Source: Rivularia sp. T60_A2020_040 (GTDB lineage: Bacteria > Cyanobacteriota > Cyanobacteriia > Cyanobacteriales > Nostocaceae). From it: DNA of 64,000 bases. Where the stretch lies: contig JACYMD010000058.1 in assembly GCA_015272215.1 (NCBI GenBank), forward strand, positions 1 through 64,000, read 5' to 3'. The position numbers and the translations under genes were made by a program. Positions within the stretch are counted from its first letter, which is position 1; the number at the start of each line of letters is the position of its first letter. The notes beneath the pieces were generated by a model. It worked only from the letters and a program-made list of their open reading frames with translations, ran no database searches and was not told the DNA's origin. This document shows positions 46,882 to 56,447 of this stretch, piece after piece.

Positions 46882-47628
46882 ATGACTATTAATACTTTTA
46901 CCAAAGAAAACAAACCAAAAAGACCAATCAAACAGCAGTTGGAATATCAAAGACCAAATTTGATAGTCCCTGATGTTCCGAGCGTCCCGGATGTTCCTGA
47001 CGATTATATGGAAACACCGGATCTTTATCCGGATGGTACGATTTTTACTTGCCCCAATCGCGGTAGAGTCGCGATTTTTATCGATGGTGCAAATTTATTC
47101 TATGCAGCATTGCAACTGGGGATTGAGATCAACTATGCTAAATTACTTAGCTGTTTGGCAAAAGATTCCAAATTGTTGCGTGCATTTTTCTACACGGGAG
47201 TAGATCCAACTAATGAAAAACAGCAAGGTTTCTTGTTGTGGATGCGTCGCAATGGTTATCGCGTGATTACCAAGGATTTAGTACAATTCCCAGATGGTTC
47301 TAAAAAAGCCAATCTTGATGTAGAAATTGCTGTAGACATGATGAATTTAGCTCCTTACTACGATACTGCGGTGTTAGTAAGTGGTGATGGAGATTTAGCT
47401 TATGCAGTAAATGCAGTTTCTTACCAAGGTTCTAGAGTCGAAGTAGTTAGTTTACGTTCAATGACTAGCGAAAGCTTAATTGATGTCGCAGACTGCTTTG
47501 TCGATTTAGATGCAATCAAAAAACACATTCAAAAAGAATCCGATTCAGAGTATAGTTATAGACCGTTAACAAGTTTTGATATACATCCACCAATTCCTAC
47601 TGAACAACCCCATTATCCAAAACCTTAA
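46882..47628 (+). CDS. labA: LabA-like NYN-domain protein
   Basis: 248 residues. The NYN/PIN-like core runs from VAIFIDGANLFYAAL through the acidic residues of KKANLDVEIAVDMM and the GDGDLAYAV motif. It matches LabA/DUF88 proteins; LabA affects circadian output in Synechococcus. The N-terminus is low-complexity (VPDVPSVPDVPDD). Orthology to LabA itself, rather than a paralogue, is likely but unproved. Confidence 0.85.
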   Translation: MTINTFTKENKPKRPIKQQLEYQRPNLIVPDVPSVPDVPDDYMETPDLYPDGTIFTCPNRGRVAIFIDGANLFYAALQLGIEINYAKLLSCLAKDSKLLRAFFYTGVDPTNEKQQGFLLWMRRNGYRVITKDLVQFPDGSKKANLDVEIAVDMMNLAPYYDTAVLVSGDGDLAYAVNAVSYQGSRVEVVSLRSMTSESLIDVADCFVDLDAIKKHIQKESDSEYSYRPLTSFDIHPPIPTEQPHYPKP

Positions 47629-48047
47629 TTAATCATTTGTGATTCTTGGTTATGACCAAACCAATAAATTTTAAATTTTAGATTTTAAGGACAGTAAGGT
47701 TTTTGATTGCAATTGTGTTGTGTTACAGATACCCAAGGTAAAAACCCGACTTTTTGATTTTCCACCTTTGGTTTGGGTGATTCGTCGGGTTTTGCTCGCA
47801 ATTGTGTTGTGTTAGAGATACCCAAGTTAAAAACCCGACTTTTTGATTTTTCACCTCTAACAGATATTTAAGATAAAAACCCGACTTCTGATCCCAAATC
47901 ACAGAAGTCGGGTTTTTGCGATGATTGTTTTGTCTAACAGATATTTAACCTCAAAACCCGACGAATCACCTCATTGAACTAAAAGGAGACGTAGCACTGC
48001 TACGTCTCTACATTATTGGTTATTTTTTCAATGTTAAAAATTCTTAA
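47629..48047. repeat. Cluster of GTCGGGTTTT hairpin repeats
   Basis: Between convergent labA and the 48048 gene. At least five AAAACCCGACTT arms or inverses at 47731-47960, with two ATTGTGTTGTGTTA(C/G)AGATACCCAAG direct repeats. The clearest hairpin is the 16-bp perfect stem 47875-47890 with 47902-47917, which can terminate both genes. A palindromic repeat copy 6 lies at 47985-48011. Confidence 0.85.
47875..47917. terminator. Strong bidirectional hairpin
   Basis: AAAAACCCGACTTCTG pairs perfectly with CAGAAGTCGGGTTTTT across an 11-base loop, with A and T tracts at the ends suiting termination in both directions. Confidence 0.75.
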
Positions 48048-48356
48048 TTATTCTAGGGGTTCTTGGGATTCTTGAATTTCCTGTTCTAGTAGCTTAGAAA
48101 ACTTTTGTCGTAAATCTTGCACTTTTTTGTGATCTTTGGGTATTGACATTAAACGAATTTCTATTTCTGCTATATTTTCAATTCGAGTCGTCTTTTCCCA
48201 AATTTTTCTCTCCACTTCCGATTCTGATTCATAACGGAAGGTTACAGTATCACCATTGACATCCAAAATATCTACATTCTTTAGCCAACCGTTACTAGTT
48301 TTAACCAATAGCCAAACGTTTTGCTGACCAATTAGTTCTTGAAGCTTACTCTCCAT
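48048..48356 (-). CDS. Small hypothetical protein (DUF6679-like)
   Basis: 102 residues, with a compact beta-rich front (WLLVKTSNGWLKNVDILDVN, TVTFRYESE) and a coiled-coil tail (VQDLRQKFSKLLEQEIQE). The front half resembles cyanobacterial DUF6679 proteins by eye. Cytoplasmic; function unknown. Confidence 0.65.
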   Translation of the reverse strand: MESKLQELIGQQNVWLLVKTSNGWLKNVDILDVNGDTVTFRYESESEVERKIWEKTTRIENIAEIEIRLMSIPKDHKKVQDLRQKFSKLLEQEIQESQEPLE

Positions 48357-48696
48357 ACAAGTTAAAGATAATAGTGTGAGCTAAACAGAACTCGATTTAA
48401 GTGTGTTGTAACCTATCTTAAGACATATTTCTTTAGATGTAAAAGTTTTATGAACATTTTTTGAAAATTAATCTTCAGATAGATGTGTAAAATACGGTTA
48501 ATAGGCGATAATAAAGGACTATACATCTGGATACAACAAAAATAATCTTCTCTACCTCTAGATTTGACTTTTAAGGATGTTGGGGGGATGTTAATTAGAA
48601 TTTTTTGTACTATCTTGCTAGTCAAGTAAATTTCCTGTATTTGTTGAAAACAGCATACAGCGAATTTTTGTTAAGCGGGTTAAGCAAGGAGTAGGG
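48357..48696. other. Divergent intergenic region before glgA
   Basis: AT-rich; a 70-codon minus-strand frame here has no credible sequence features. No repeat or RNA recognised. Confidence 0.5.
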
Positions 48697-50172
48697 ATGT
48701 ACGTTGTACAGATTGCGTCAGAATGCGCTCCTGTCATAAAAGCTGGAGGTTTGGGGGATGTTGTTTATGGACTTAGTACGGAATTAGAAAGCCGGGGAAA
48801 TTGTGTGGAGTTAATTCTGCCCAAGTATGATTGTATGCGCTACGACCATATTTGGGGACTTCATGAGGCTTACAGAGATTTGTGGGTTCCCTGGTATGAC
48901 GGTGCTATACATTGTTCGGTATACTGCGGTTGGGTACACGGACGAGTTTGTTTCTTTATCGAACCCCATTCTGAAGATAATTTTTTTAATCGCGGTTGCT
49001 ATTACGGTTGTGATGATGACAATATGCGCTTTACATTTTTTAGTAAGGCAGCATTAGAATTTTTATTCCAAAGCAACAAGCGTCCTGATGTAATTCATTG
49101 TCATGATTGGCAAACTGGTTTAGTGCCGGTGATGCTGTATGAGATGTATAAATATCATGGAATGGGAAATCAGCGGGTTTGTTATACGATTCACAACTTT
49201 AAGCATCAAGGAATGGGTGGTGGAGAAATACTCCAAGCTACGGGTTTAAATCGCGAAGCTGATTATTTTCAATACGATAAACTGCGGGATAATTTCAACC
49301 CCTTTGCAATCAACTTGATGAAAGGAGGGATTGTTTATTCTAATGCTGTAACTACTGTGTCTCCCCATCATGCTTGGGAAGCACATCATACAGATGTTGG
49401 TTGCGGGTTGAGTCATACTTTACATTTACATCAAGATAAGTTTTGCGGAATACTTAACGGTATCGATAATCACTTTTGGAATCCGGAAACTGACCGTTAT
49501 ATTCCCGAACATTACAGCATAGATAACATTGACGCGAAAGCTCAAAATAAGAAAGCGTTACGGGAAAGGCTGTTATTACGGGAGGTTGATAAACCGATTG
49601 TGGCTTATATTGGTCGATTGGATGCTCAAAAGGGTGTTCATTTGGTACACCACGGGATTTACCATGCGCTGTATAAAGATGCACAATTTGTCTTGTTGGG
49701 TTCGGCGACAGGGGCTGATATTAATGCTCAATTTCAACATGAGAAAAATTTCTTAAATGATAATCCCGACGTTCATTTAGAACTTGGTTTTAATGAGGAA
49801 TTAGCCCATTTAATTTATGCTGGGGCTGACATGATTATAGTTCCGAGTAATTATGAACCCTGTGGACTTACGCAGATGATTGGTTTAAAATATGGCACTG
49901 TACCGATTGTACGGGCTGTTGGGGGATTAGTTAATACTGTGTTTGACAGGGATTATGATTCGAGGAAGCCTCCAGAAAAGCGCAATGGTTACGTATTTAA
50001 TGATATGGATTTTCACGCCTTAGAGTTTGCTATGGAGCGGGCTTTGTGGCTGTGGCACAATGATAAAGACGAATATCGAATGCTGACGAAGCAAGGTATG
50101 GAGTATGACTACTCGTGGAATCATCCAGCGAGTGATTATTTAGAGATTTACGAATCGATTCGAGATAAGTGA
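48697..50172 (+). CDS. glgA: Glycogen synthase (GlgA2 type, GT5)
   Basis: 491 residues. The N-terminal ADP-glucose-binding KxGGL motif is IKAGGLGDV; other landmarks are HCHDWQTG, the acceptor-side loop INTIHN-like YTIHNFKHQG, GILNGIDNHFWNP, and the E-x7-E motif in PSNYEPCGLTQMIGLKYGT. Makes glycogen from ADP-glucose. The sequence is of the second cyanobacterial GlgA group. Start AGGAGTAGGG is five bases upstream. Confidence 0.94.
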   Translation: MYVVQIASECAPVIKAGGLGDVVYGLSTELESRGNCVELILPKYDCMRYDHIWGLHEAYRDLWVPWYDGAIHCSVYCGWVHGRVCFFIEPHSEDNFFNRGCYYGCDDDNMRFTFFSKAALEFLFQSNKRPDVIHCHDWQTGLVPVMLYEMYKYHGMGNQRVCYTIHNFKHQGMGGGEILQATGLNREADYFQYDKLRDNFNPFAINLMKGGIVYSNAVTTVSPHHAWEAHHTDVGCGLSHTLHLHQDKFCGILNGIDNHFWNPETDRYIPEHYSIDNIDAKAQNKKALRERLLLREVDKPIVAYIGRLDAQKGVHLVHHGIYHALYKDAQFVLLGSATGADINAQFQHEKNFLNDNPDVHLELGFNEELAHLIYAGADMIIVPSNYEPCGLTQMIGLKYGTVPIVRAVGGLVNTVFDRDYDSRKPPEKRNGYVFNDMDFHALEFAMERALWLWHNDKDEYRMLTKQGMEYDYSWNHPASDYLEIYESIRDK

Positions 50173-50514
50173 TTCGATTTTGGATTTTGGATTTTAGATT
50201 TTGGATTGTAAAAGGCTGTTACAGCAATAGTTTCCAAAATTCCGTACTCATAATTATATAGAGACGTTGCTTTTGCTTCGTCTCTCTACGGGTAATTGGT
50301 AATTGGTAATGGAAGATTACTAATATTTTAAGACTACAGGAAGTAATTTGCTGAACCTGATATAACAGAATTTTTAACGGTTTCGGAAGTACTACCTTTA
50401 TCGAAGTTTGTCCGCACTGGTTTGATGGAATTACCCTGTTTTTGAGTTATACAATTGGTTTTGTAGAGTATTTAATTCATAATTTAATTCATACATAATT
50501 TAATTAATAAAAAT
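50173..50514. other. Intergenic region with repeats
   Basis: Starts with TGGATTT-type heptamers (50175-50207), then palindromic repeat copy 7 (50258-50290) and a short GGTAATT run (50291-50310). No gene seen. Confidence 0.7.
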
Positions 50515-51444
50515 ATGTCAGACAAGCAATCAATTAACGAAAAAATCTTCTTAAAACCGGGAAGTTTATGGATGAGGATTAAAGAACAAACTCAACATGG
50601 GTTTGAATGTGGTGCTTTGCAATCGATAGCTACTGATTACGAATTTGTTGAAGATAATGGAGTAAATTTTTTAGTCCGTATTTTATCTAATTTAAAACGC
50701 AAAGAAGAAGCGAAAAAGAAGCAGGATAAAGCTAGTAAAAAAGGTCAGGATTTCAATCCTTTTCTTCCTTATGAAGAAGATTTATTTGTTGGGGATATTT
50801 CAGAAACTCATCTCTGTTTGTTGAATAAATATAATGTTGTGGATAATCACTTGTTGATTGTGACTCGTGAATTTGAGGAACAGGATAATTTACTTAATTA
50901 TCAAGATTTTCAAGCAATGTGGTTTTGTTTAGCTGAAATTGATGGTTTAGTATTTTATAATGCGGGAAAAATTGCTGGTGCTTCTCAACGACATAAGCAT
51001 TTACAACTTGTCCCCACACCACTTGCACCGACTCAAAAAGAATCTGTTCCCATTGCAAGTTTATTTGCATCTGCTGTATTTGATGGTGATGTAGGAAAGA
51101 TACCTGATTTACCTTTTGTTCATGGTTTTTATCGCTTTGATTCTGATTTAATTAACTCTGTAAATCAAGCTGCTCAAATTACTCTTGAAATTTACTATAA
51201 ATTACTCAAGGCTGTTGATTTAATCACTGAAAATACCCAAAATCAAACTTTGAAAGCTTATAACTTTTTAGCCACAAGAGAATGGATGTTTATTGTGCCG
51301 CGCTCTCAAGAAGAATTTGAATCAATTTCGATTAATTCTTTGGGTTTTGCAGGTGCTTTATTAGTCAGAAATCAGCAGCAAATGCAAATATTGAAAGATT
51401 GTAAACCAATGACGATTTTAAACCAGGTTGGGATAGGGAGTTAG
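50515..51444 (+). CDS. ATP adenylyltransferase (Ap4A phosphorylase)
   Basis: 309 residues. The HIT-like catalytic block is RHKHLQLVPTPL; upstream NKYNVVDNHLLIVTREFEEQ is typical, and the C-terminal domain (YNFLATREWMFIVPRS) completes the family pattern. It splits Ap4A phosphorolytically, giving ADP and ATP. The last residues (GIGS) and the TAG stop lie in GGAGTTA heptamers. Confidence 0.92.
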   Translation: MSDKQSINEKIFLKPGSLWMRIKEQTQHGFECGALQSIATDYEFVEDNGVNFLVRILSNLKRKEEAKKKQDKASKKGQDFNPFLPYEEDLFVGDISETHLCLLNKYNVVDNHLLIVTREFEEQDNLLNYQDFQAMWFCLAEIDGLVFYNAGKIAGASQRHKHLQLVPTPLAPTQKESVPIASLFASAVFDGDVGKIPDLPFVHGFYRFDSDLINSVNQAAQITLEIYYKLLKAVDLITENTQNQTLKAYNFLATREWMFIVPRSQEEFESISINSLGFAGALLVRNQQQMQILKDCKPMTILNQVGIGS

Positions 51445-51524
51445 GAATTAGGAGTTAGGAGTTAAAAGTTAGGAAATGGAGTACTAGTAACGCACCATTG
51501 AGATTGTAATAATAATAATGACAA

Positions 51525-51713
51525 ATGAAAAACCAGAAATTCAACGCCGGTGAATATGTAGACCAAATGGCGTTATTGTTAGATTTACAATTGTCTGATG
51601 AATACCGTGATGGAGTGATAGCAAATTTTGAAAAAATTCAAACTATCGCCAAACTTGTTAATGAGTTTCCTTTGCCGGAAAATATTCAAGCAGCACCCAT
51701 TTTTAAGCCATGA
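51525..51713 (+). CDS. AtzG-like small subunit (DUF4089)
   Basis: 62 residues, helical, including YVDQMALLLDLQLSDEYRDGVI and the tail FPLPENIQAAPIFKP. This matches AtzG/DUF4089, the small subunit stabilising AtzE-type amidases (GatC-like). Its stop overlaps the AtzE start in ATGA, which favours translational coupling. Confidence 0.88.
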   Translation: MKNQKFNAGEYVDQMALLLDLQLSDEYRDGVIANFEKIQTIAKLVNEFPLPENIQAAPIFKP

Positions 51714-53101
51714 ATTTAAACTCAGCCGATGCAATAACAATTGCAACTGCGGTACAACAAGGTAAAATCAGTGCCGTGGATGTTGTGAAAGCCAGTTTAG
51801 ATAGAATCACAGCGCGGGATAGTGAATTAAACTGTTTTACTACTGTAACTGCGGAAACCGCTTTACAAGATGCAGCAAAAATCGATCAAAAAATCCAAAA
51901 GGGTGATTATCCTGGTTTGTTAGCTGGAGTGCCTTTCGCTGTTAAAAATCTTTATGATATCGCTGGTTTAACAACTCTTGCTGGTTCTAAAATTAATGCT
52001 GAAAACAAAACCGCTACTCAAGATGCAATCGCTGTAACTAAGTTAAAAAATGCTGGTGCAATCCTTGTCGGAGCGTTGAATATGGATGAGTACGCTTATG
52101 GTTTTGTTACCGAAAATTCCCATTATGGTGCTACTCATAATCCCCACGATTTAAACCGTATAGCTGGTGGCTCCTCTGGAGGCTCCGCTGCTGCTGTTGC
52201 TGCCGGTTTAGTACCCTTAACTTTGGGTTCAGATACTAACGGTTCAATTCGTGTACCTGCGGCTTTATGCGGGGTTTTTGGTTTCAAGCCTACTTATGGT
52301 AGATTATCACGAACTGGTGTAGTTTTATTTTCCAGTAGTCTTGACCATATTGGACCATTTGCACGTTCAGTAAGAGATATTGCGATCGCGTTTGATGTGC
52401 TTCAAGGAGAAGATGAGCGAGATAGTGTTTGTACGAGACTTCCTGTTGTCAAAACGCGAAATATTACATCAAAAACAGCAAATATTGATCAGTTGAAGAT
52501 TGCGATCGCAACTGATTATTTTACCGAAAAATGTTCACCTTCAGCATTAACAGCAGTGCAAAAAATAGCTGATGCTTTGAATGTTACGGAGTACATTTCC
52601 ATACCAGAATCTCATCGCGCTCGTGCTGCGGCTTATATAATTACTGCATCTGAAGGTGCAAATCTGCATTTAGATAAGTTAAAATCTCGCCCTCAAGATT
52701 TTGATTTTGCGACGAGGGATAGATTTATTGCGGGTGCATTAATTCCTAGTAGTTGGTATATTCAAGCCCAAAGATTTAGAAGTTGGTATCAAGAAAAAGT
52801 TCGAGAAATATTTCAACAATTAGATGTAATTATTGCCCCAACTACACCAATTTCCGCACCGGAAATAGGACAGCAAACCATGTTTTTAGACGGAGAAGAA
52901 ATATTAATTCGTCCTCATTTAGGTTTATTTACTCAACCTCTATCATTTATTGGTTTACCCGTTTTATCGGTTCCAATTCAAAAAGAGAATAGTTTACCTT
53001 TAGGAGTACAATTAATCGCCGCACCTAATAATGAAATGGCTATTTTACGAGTTGCTGCGGTATTAGAAAAAATGGGTGTAATCTCAGCAGAAATTGTTTG
53101 A
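51710..53101 (+). CDS. AtzE-family amidohydrolase
   Basis: 463 residues, amidase signature. The triad lysine is in VPFAVKNLYDIAG; the serines are in IAGGSSGGSAAAVAAG and SDTNGSIRVPAALC. It belongs to the AtzE family, whose studied member hydrolyses 1-carboxybiuret in cyanurate breakdown with AtzG. No other cyanurate genes are near, so the substrate may differ. Confidence 0.88.
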   Translation: MNLNSADAITIATAVQQGKISAVDVVKASLDRITARDSELNCFTTVTAETALQDAAKIDQKIQKGDYPGLLAGVPFAVKNLYDIAGLTTLAGSKINAENKTATQDAIAVTKLKNAGAILVGALNMDEYAYGFVTENSHYGATHNPHDLNRIAGGSSGGSAAAVAAGLVPLTLGSDTNGSIRVPAALCGVFGFKPTYGRLSRTGVVLFSSSLDHIGPFARSVRDIAIAFDVLQGEDERDSVCTRLPVVKTRNITSKTANIDQLKIAIATDYFTEKCSPSALTAVQKIADALNVTEYISIPESHRARAAAYIITASEGANLHLDKLKSRPQDFDFATRDRFIAGALIPSSWYIQAQRFRSWYQEKVREIFQQLDVIIAPTTPISAPEIGQQTMFLDGEEILIRPHLGLFTQPLSFIGLPVLSVPIQKENSLPLGVQLIAAPNNEMAILRVAAVLEKMGVISAEIV

Positions 53102-53129
53102 TATCAAGCTAAATTATCTAAAAATAAAC

Positions 53130-53165
53130 AGAAAAAGCTATTAACTAAAATATCAGTTAATAGCT
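53130..53165 (-). terminator. Terminator downstream of the ybjN-like gene
   Basis: AGCTATTAACT (53136-53146) pairs with AGTTAATAGCT (53155-53165) over an 8-base loop; on the minus strand it is followed by a T run. It may also serve the convergent amidase. Confidence 0.8.
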
Positions 53166-53195
53166 ATGAAAATTACAAATAAATTAGATGTTTAC

Positions 53196-53645
53196 TTACA
53201 AACCATGTTGCTGATGTACCCAAATCCAGAATTGAAATCCACCGGAAACCATAATATCAGTCCAATCATCAAATAATGCTTGATGCACACCAGGTTTGAG
53301 ATGCAAATGTTGTTCTAGAGCTACTATAGCGAGAGTTTCTTCAGCTGTAATTCTGATATCAAGAAACGCTTTAGGAAAACGTTTTTCTTTATTCCAGTCA
53401 TTACACAAAGACATTACACGTTCCCATTCATCTTTGGGAATACGTTTATTAGAAATAAGTCTAACAGAGTAAACGTCCTCTTGAGGACCTTCGGCACAAA
53501 AGACTAAAGCAACTTCACACCCTAATTCTTCTTGATATGGTAACCGCACCACAAAATCACCATCTTCGTCTTTTTGAAATCGTAGTCCTCTGTTATTCAG
53601 ATAACTTTCTATTACGCTACGGTCGAAACTTTTAACTGTAGCCAT
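53196..53645 (-). CDS. YbjN-domain protein
   Basis: 149 residues from the ATG at 53645 (MATVKSFDRSVIESYLN); an ATG 15 codons upstream is less likely. The DGDFVVRLPY, SNKRIPKDEWERVMSLCNDWN and FQFWIWVHQQHGL segments match the YbjN/T3SS-chaperone-like fold. Function unclear. Confidence 0.82.
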   Translation of the reverse strand: MATVKSFDRSVIESYLNNRGLRFQKDEDGDFVVRLPYQEELGCEVALVFCAEGPQEDVYSVRLISNKRIPKDEWERVMSLCNDWNKEKRFPKAFLDIRITAEETLAIVALEQHLHLKPGVHQALFDDWTDIMVSGGFQFWIWVHQQHGL

Positions 53646-53690
53646 ATTAGATTTAATTAATTGTGGTTCTACTCTATTATAGAGTTTCAA

Positions 53691-54154
53691 TAAATATTAT
53701 TAAGTATATAAAATACCTGTGTATACTTATTTTTTTATTTCATCTTTAAATAAGTTATTTATCCAACTTTTGCTGAGAATAAAATCATATTTATACTTAT
53801 TAAAAACCAAAATCAATCAAGACTATTAAATATTGATGAAAAAATATATTTCAAATATTTTATATTAAATGTTGCCTAGTTTACATCTTGCAGCATAAAA
53901 ACCTATCGTTAATATAATTACTAATTATTTGACTTAATTCTTACCCGCCTGGGGTTGTAAACCCCAGTCTGATAGCAGAAGTCCATTAAAATGGACTAAA
54001 AATATGACATTTTGATGTAAGTAATATTTTTATTTATTTTTTAGGATGTAGTTAATTATGCGGCTCTGTACAAGATATAAGTCTCGCGATAACGGGTAGA
54101 GAATTGTAATAAACTAAAAAGTAGTCTACTTTACTTTTGAGCAAAAAATAAGCA
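53691..54154. other. Intergenic region with two hairpin repeats
   Basis: AT-rich. At 53949-53967 a CTGGGGTT hairpin and at 53980-53997 AGTCCATT/AATGGACT (two-base loop) form a paired-hairpin dispersed repeat. No gene seen. Confidence 0.75.
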
Positions 54155-54577
54155 ATGATATTTTCAGGAACAAGACCGAATAATTTGGGTATTAACAACG
54201 GTAAATTAGCAGCTTGTCCCAACTCTCCAAACTGCGTTTCTTCTCAAAGTCCTACTACAGATGCGACTCACTTTATTCAACCGCTCAATTATACCGATAC
54301 ACCAGAAAAAGCCTTATCTGACTTGAAAGCTGTGATTGAATCGGAACCTAGAACTAAGATAATTAACGAATCCTCAAATTATTTATACGCAGAATTCAAA
54401 AGCGCTTTAATGGGTTATGTGGATGATGTAGAATTTTATGTAGACAGTAGTAGCAATACTATTCACGTTCGTTCCGCTTCTCGTTTAGGACAAAGTGATT
54501 TAGGTGTTAACCGCAAACGTGTAGAAACAATTAGAACTAAGTTTAATCAAATGCAGAATAGTCGTTTGCCAAGTTAA
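54155..54577 (+). CDS. DUF1499 family protein
   Basis: 140 residues with the DUF1499 pattern: LAACPNSPNCVSSQSP at the front, YLYAEFKSALMGYVDDVEFYVD in the middle, and RSASRLGQSDLGVNRKRVE at the end. No signal peptide is visible. Function unknown. Confidence 0.93.
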   Translation: MIFSGTRPNNLGINNGKLAACPNSPNCVSSQSPTTDATHFIQPLNYTDTPEKALSDLKAVIESEPRTKIINESSNYLYAEFKSALMGYVDDVEFYVDSSSNTIHVRSASRLGQSDLGVNRKRVETIRTKFNQMQNSRLPS

Positions 54578-54592
54578 TTATAAAGAATAATA

Positions 54593-54702
54593 GGCGTTGC
54601 TGAAAATATGTATGAAAATGCTGAAGGGGTGATTTTGAAAACCTTGGGAGACGTGATATACCTTTCTACATTTAAAATTCCGCCCTTGGATTCAGCAACG
54701 CC
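54593..54702. mobile_element. 110-bp MITE-like element
   Basis: GGCGTTGCTGAA (54593-54604) and its perfect inverse TTCAGCAACGCC (54691-54702) bound a non-coding 110-bp element. These ends resemble those of cyanobacterial IS-derived MITEs. No clear target duplication is visible. Confidence 0.8.
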
Positions 54703-54769
54703 AGGCTTTCTCAACAATTACCAATTACCAATTACCCATTACCTTTCAAAACTAAATTTTTAACAGCCA

Positions 54770-55102
54770 ATGGTAACTATCGTTGTCGTGATTAACATTC
54801 TTATTTCGCTGACATTGCTTTACTGCACTTGGCAAATGTGTAAATTAAGACAAAAGTTAGTGCGATTAACCGCATTTTTCATAAACTGCGATCGCAATTC
54901 CTACGCCATGTTGCATCGAAGACCAGAAGCGATTTATTTGGGTATAGAGAATTTAAAAAATCTGCGTCAGAGCAATCAAAGTTTACAAGTAAAATTACGG
55001 CAGATAAAGCAAATTTTAGCACTTATTGTTTTTGGCAGACAAATTCTCTGGAATCGTTCTGGATTTAATTTAACCTCTAAATATTTGAAAAGAAAACTTT
55101 AG
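54770..55102 (+). CDS. Hypothetical protein with N-terminal membrane anchor
   Basis: 110 residues: a membrane segment at about 3-24 (IVVVINILISLTLLYCTW) followed by a basic helical region with short coiled-coil character. Looks like a conserved cyanobacterial protein upstream of the YtxH and DUF948 genes. Function unknown. Confidence 0.65.
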   Translation: MVTIVVVINILISLTLLYCTWQMCKLRQKLVRLTAFFINCDRNSYAMLHRRPEAIYLGIENLKNLRQSNQSLQVKLRQIKQILALIVFGRQILWNRSGFNLTSKYLKRKL

Positions 55103-55338
55103 AGAGGTTAAAGGTGAAAAGTTGAAGGTTTTACCTCATTTTACTTCGTTCCTAGCCTCTACGTCTCCTCAAATCTTTGGAGGCAATTCCGCAAAGCTTC
55201 GCAAGAATCGCCTTTTTACAGATTAATGCAACCTTTACAATTCATGCATTGTCATTAAGTTAGAAAATAGTAAAATCATTGAAAGTCTTACAAGCTAGTC
55301 AAACCCGCCTAAAATGGGTTTAAGGAGGGAAAATAAAA

Positions 55339-55686
55339 ATGTCTAATAACCGTAGTGGAAGTTTTATTGGGGGATTGATGCTAGGAGCTACCATTGGTGC
55401 CTTCACTGGCTTGCTTATAGCTCCGCGCACGGGACGTGAAACACGTAAATTGTTGAAAAAATCCGCTGATGCTTTACCAGATTTAGCAGAAGATTTATCT
55501 ACAAGCGCTCAAATTCAGGCTGAACGTCTTTCTGAAAATGCTTTGCGTTCTTGGGATGATACTTTGGAGCGATTACGAGAAGCTATTGCTGCGGGTATAG
55601 ATGCTTCGGCACGGGAAAATCAATCATTGAAGCGGCACAAAAGTCAAGATAACTCTAATTCTCTACCCCCAAATATAAATAATTAA
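55339..55686 (+). CDS. YtxH-domain protein
   Basis: 115 residues. The N-terminal GGLMLGATIGAFTGLLIAPRTGRETRKLLKKSA is a YtxH glycine-rich membrane segment, and the remainder is a charged helix. AAGGAGG lies about ten bases upstream of the ATG, one of the strongest ribosome binding sites in the window. Small stress-linked membrane protein family. Confidence 0.9.
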   Translation: MSNNRSGSFIGGLMLGATIGAFTGLLIAPRTGRETRKLLKKSADALPDLAEDLSTSAQIQAERLSENALRSWDDTLERLREAIAAGIDASARENQSLKRHKSQDNSNSLPPNINN

Positions 55687-55840
55687 TTGACCCAAATAAT
55701 TTAAATTTTAGATTTGAGATTTTAAATTTGAGATTTTAAATTTTAGATTATAAGGACACTGCGTTGTATGGGAAATCAGTTTTGTAGTAACATCACTACC
55801 GATCTACTAGGTAATTGATTGACTGCCAACTTTGTGCAAA

Positions 55841-56308
55841 ATGCTGTTAGCGATTAACAATATTAATATTAATGTGAGTGAACCTCTATTTTGGCTAGGA
55901 TTATCTATTTTATTAGTCGCTGTTAGTTTAACTGCTTTGTTGGTAGCTGCTATTCCAGCTTTGCAGGAAGTCGCAAGAGCTGCTCGTAGTGCTGAAAAGT
56001 TATTTGACACACTCTCGCGAGAGTTACCACCGACTTTAGAAGCTATCCGCTTAACTGGGTTAGAAATTACGGATTTAACTGATGATGTGAGCGACGGTAT
56101 CAAAAGTGCTTCTGGAGTCGTTCAACAAGTCGATCAAAGTTTTAATGGTGCTAAAAAACAAGCACAAAATGTCCAATCTGGTACACGCAGTGTTTTGGTT
56201 GGTGTAAAAACCGCATGGAAAACTTTTACTAATCCTAAACCGAACAGACGCGCTATTGAACGTCAAGCAACTTCTCAAAAAGCAGTATCCCGAAGAGAAA
56301 AAGTTTAA
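55841..56308 (+). CDS. DUF948-domain protein
   Basis: 155 residues from the ATG at 55841; a TTG at 55832 is possible. A membrane segment (FWLGLSILLVAVSLTALLVA) is followed by a DUF948-like helix (EVARAARSAEKLFDTLSREL through to ITDLTDDVSDGIKSA). Commonly next to YtxH genes; function unknown. Confidence 0.85.
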   Translation: MLLAINNININVSEPLFWLGLSILLVAVSLTALLVAAIPALQEVARAARSAEKLFDTLSRELPPTLEAIRLTGLEITDLTDDVSDGIKSASGVVQQVDQSFNGAKKQAQNVQSGTRSVLVGVKTAWKTFTNPKPNRRAIERQATSQKAVSRREKV

Positions 56309-56328
56309 TTAAGTGAGGAGTTAGTTTT

Positions 56329-56357
56329 GTACAGACGTAGCATTGCTACGTCTGTAC
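56329..56357. repeat. Dispersed palindromic repeat, copy 8 (perfect)
   Basis: Identical to the copy at 39800, with perfect 14-bp arms. It sits next to a GGAGTTA run and the 56373 heptamer array. Confidence 0.9.
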
Positions 56358-56372
56358 CGGAGTTAGGAGTTA

Positions 56373-56447
56373 ATTACCCATTACCCATTACCCATTACCT
56401 ATTACCTATTACCTATTGCCCATTACCCATTACCCATTACCTATTGC
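56373..56447. repeat. Heptamer array (CCCATTA/CCTATTA/CCTATTG)
   Basis: About ten units; variants come in blocks, as if local groups were amplified. On the minus strand it supplies the TAG stop of the WD40 gene (CAATAGGTAATGGG). Confidence 0.92.

Noticed and set aside
48413-48625. 70-codon minus-strand frame upstream of glgA
   Set aside because: Low-complexity, no start context and no recognisable family.
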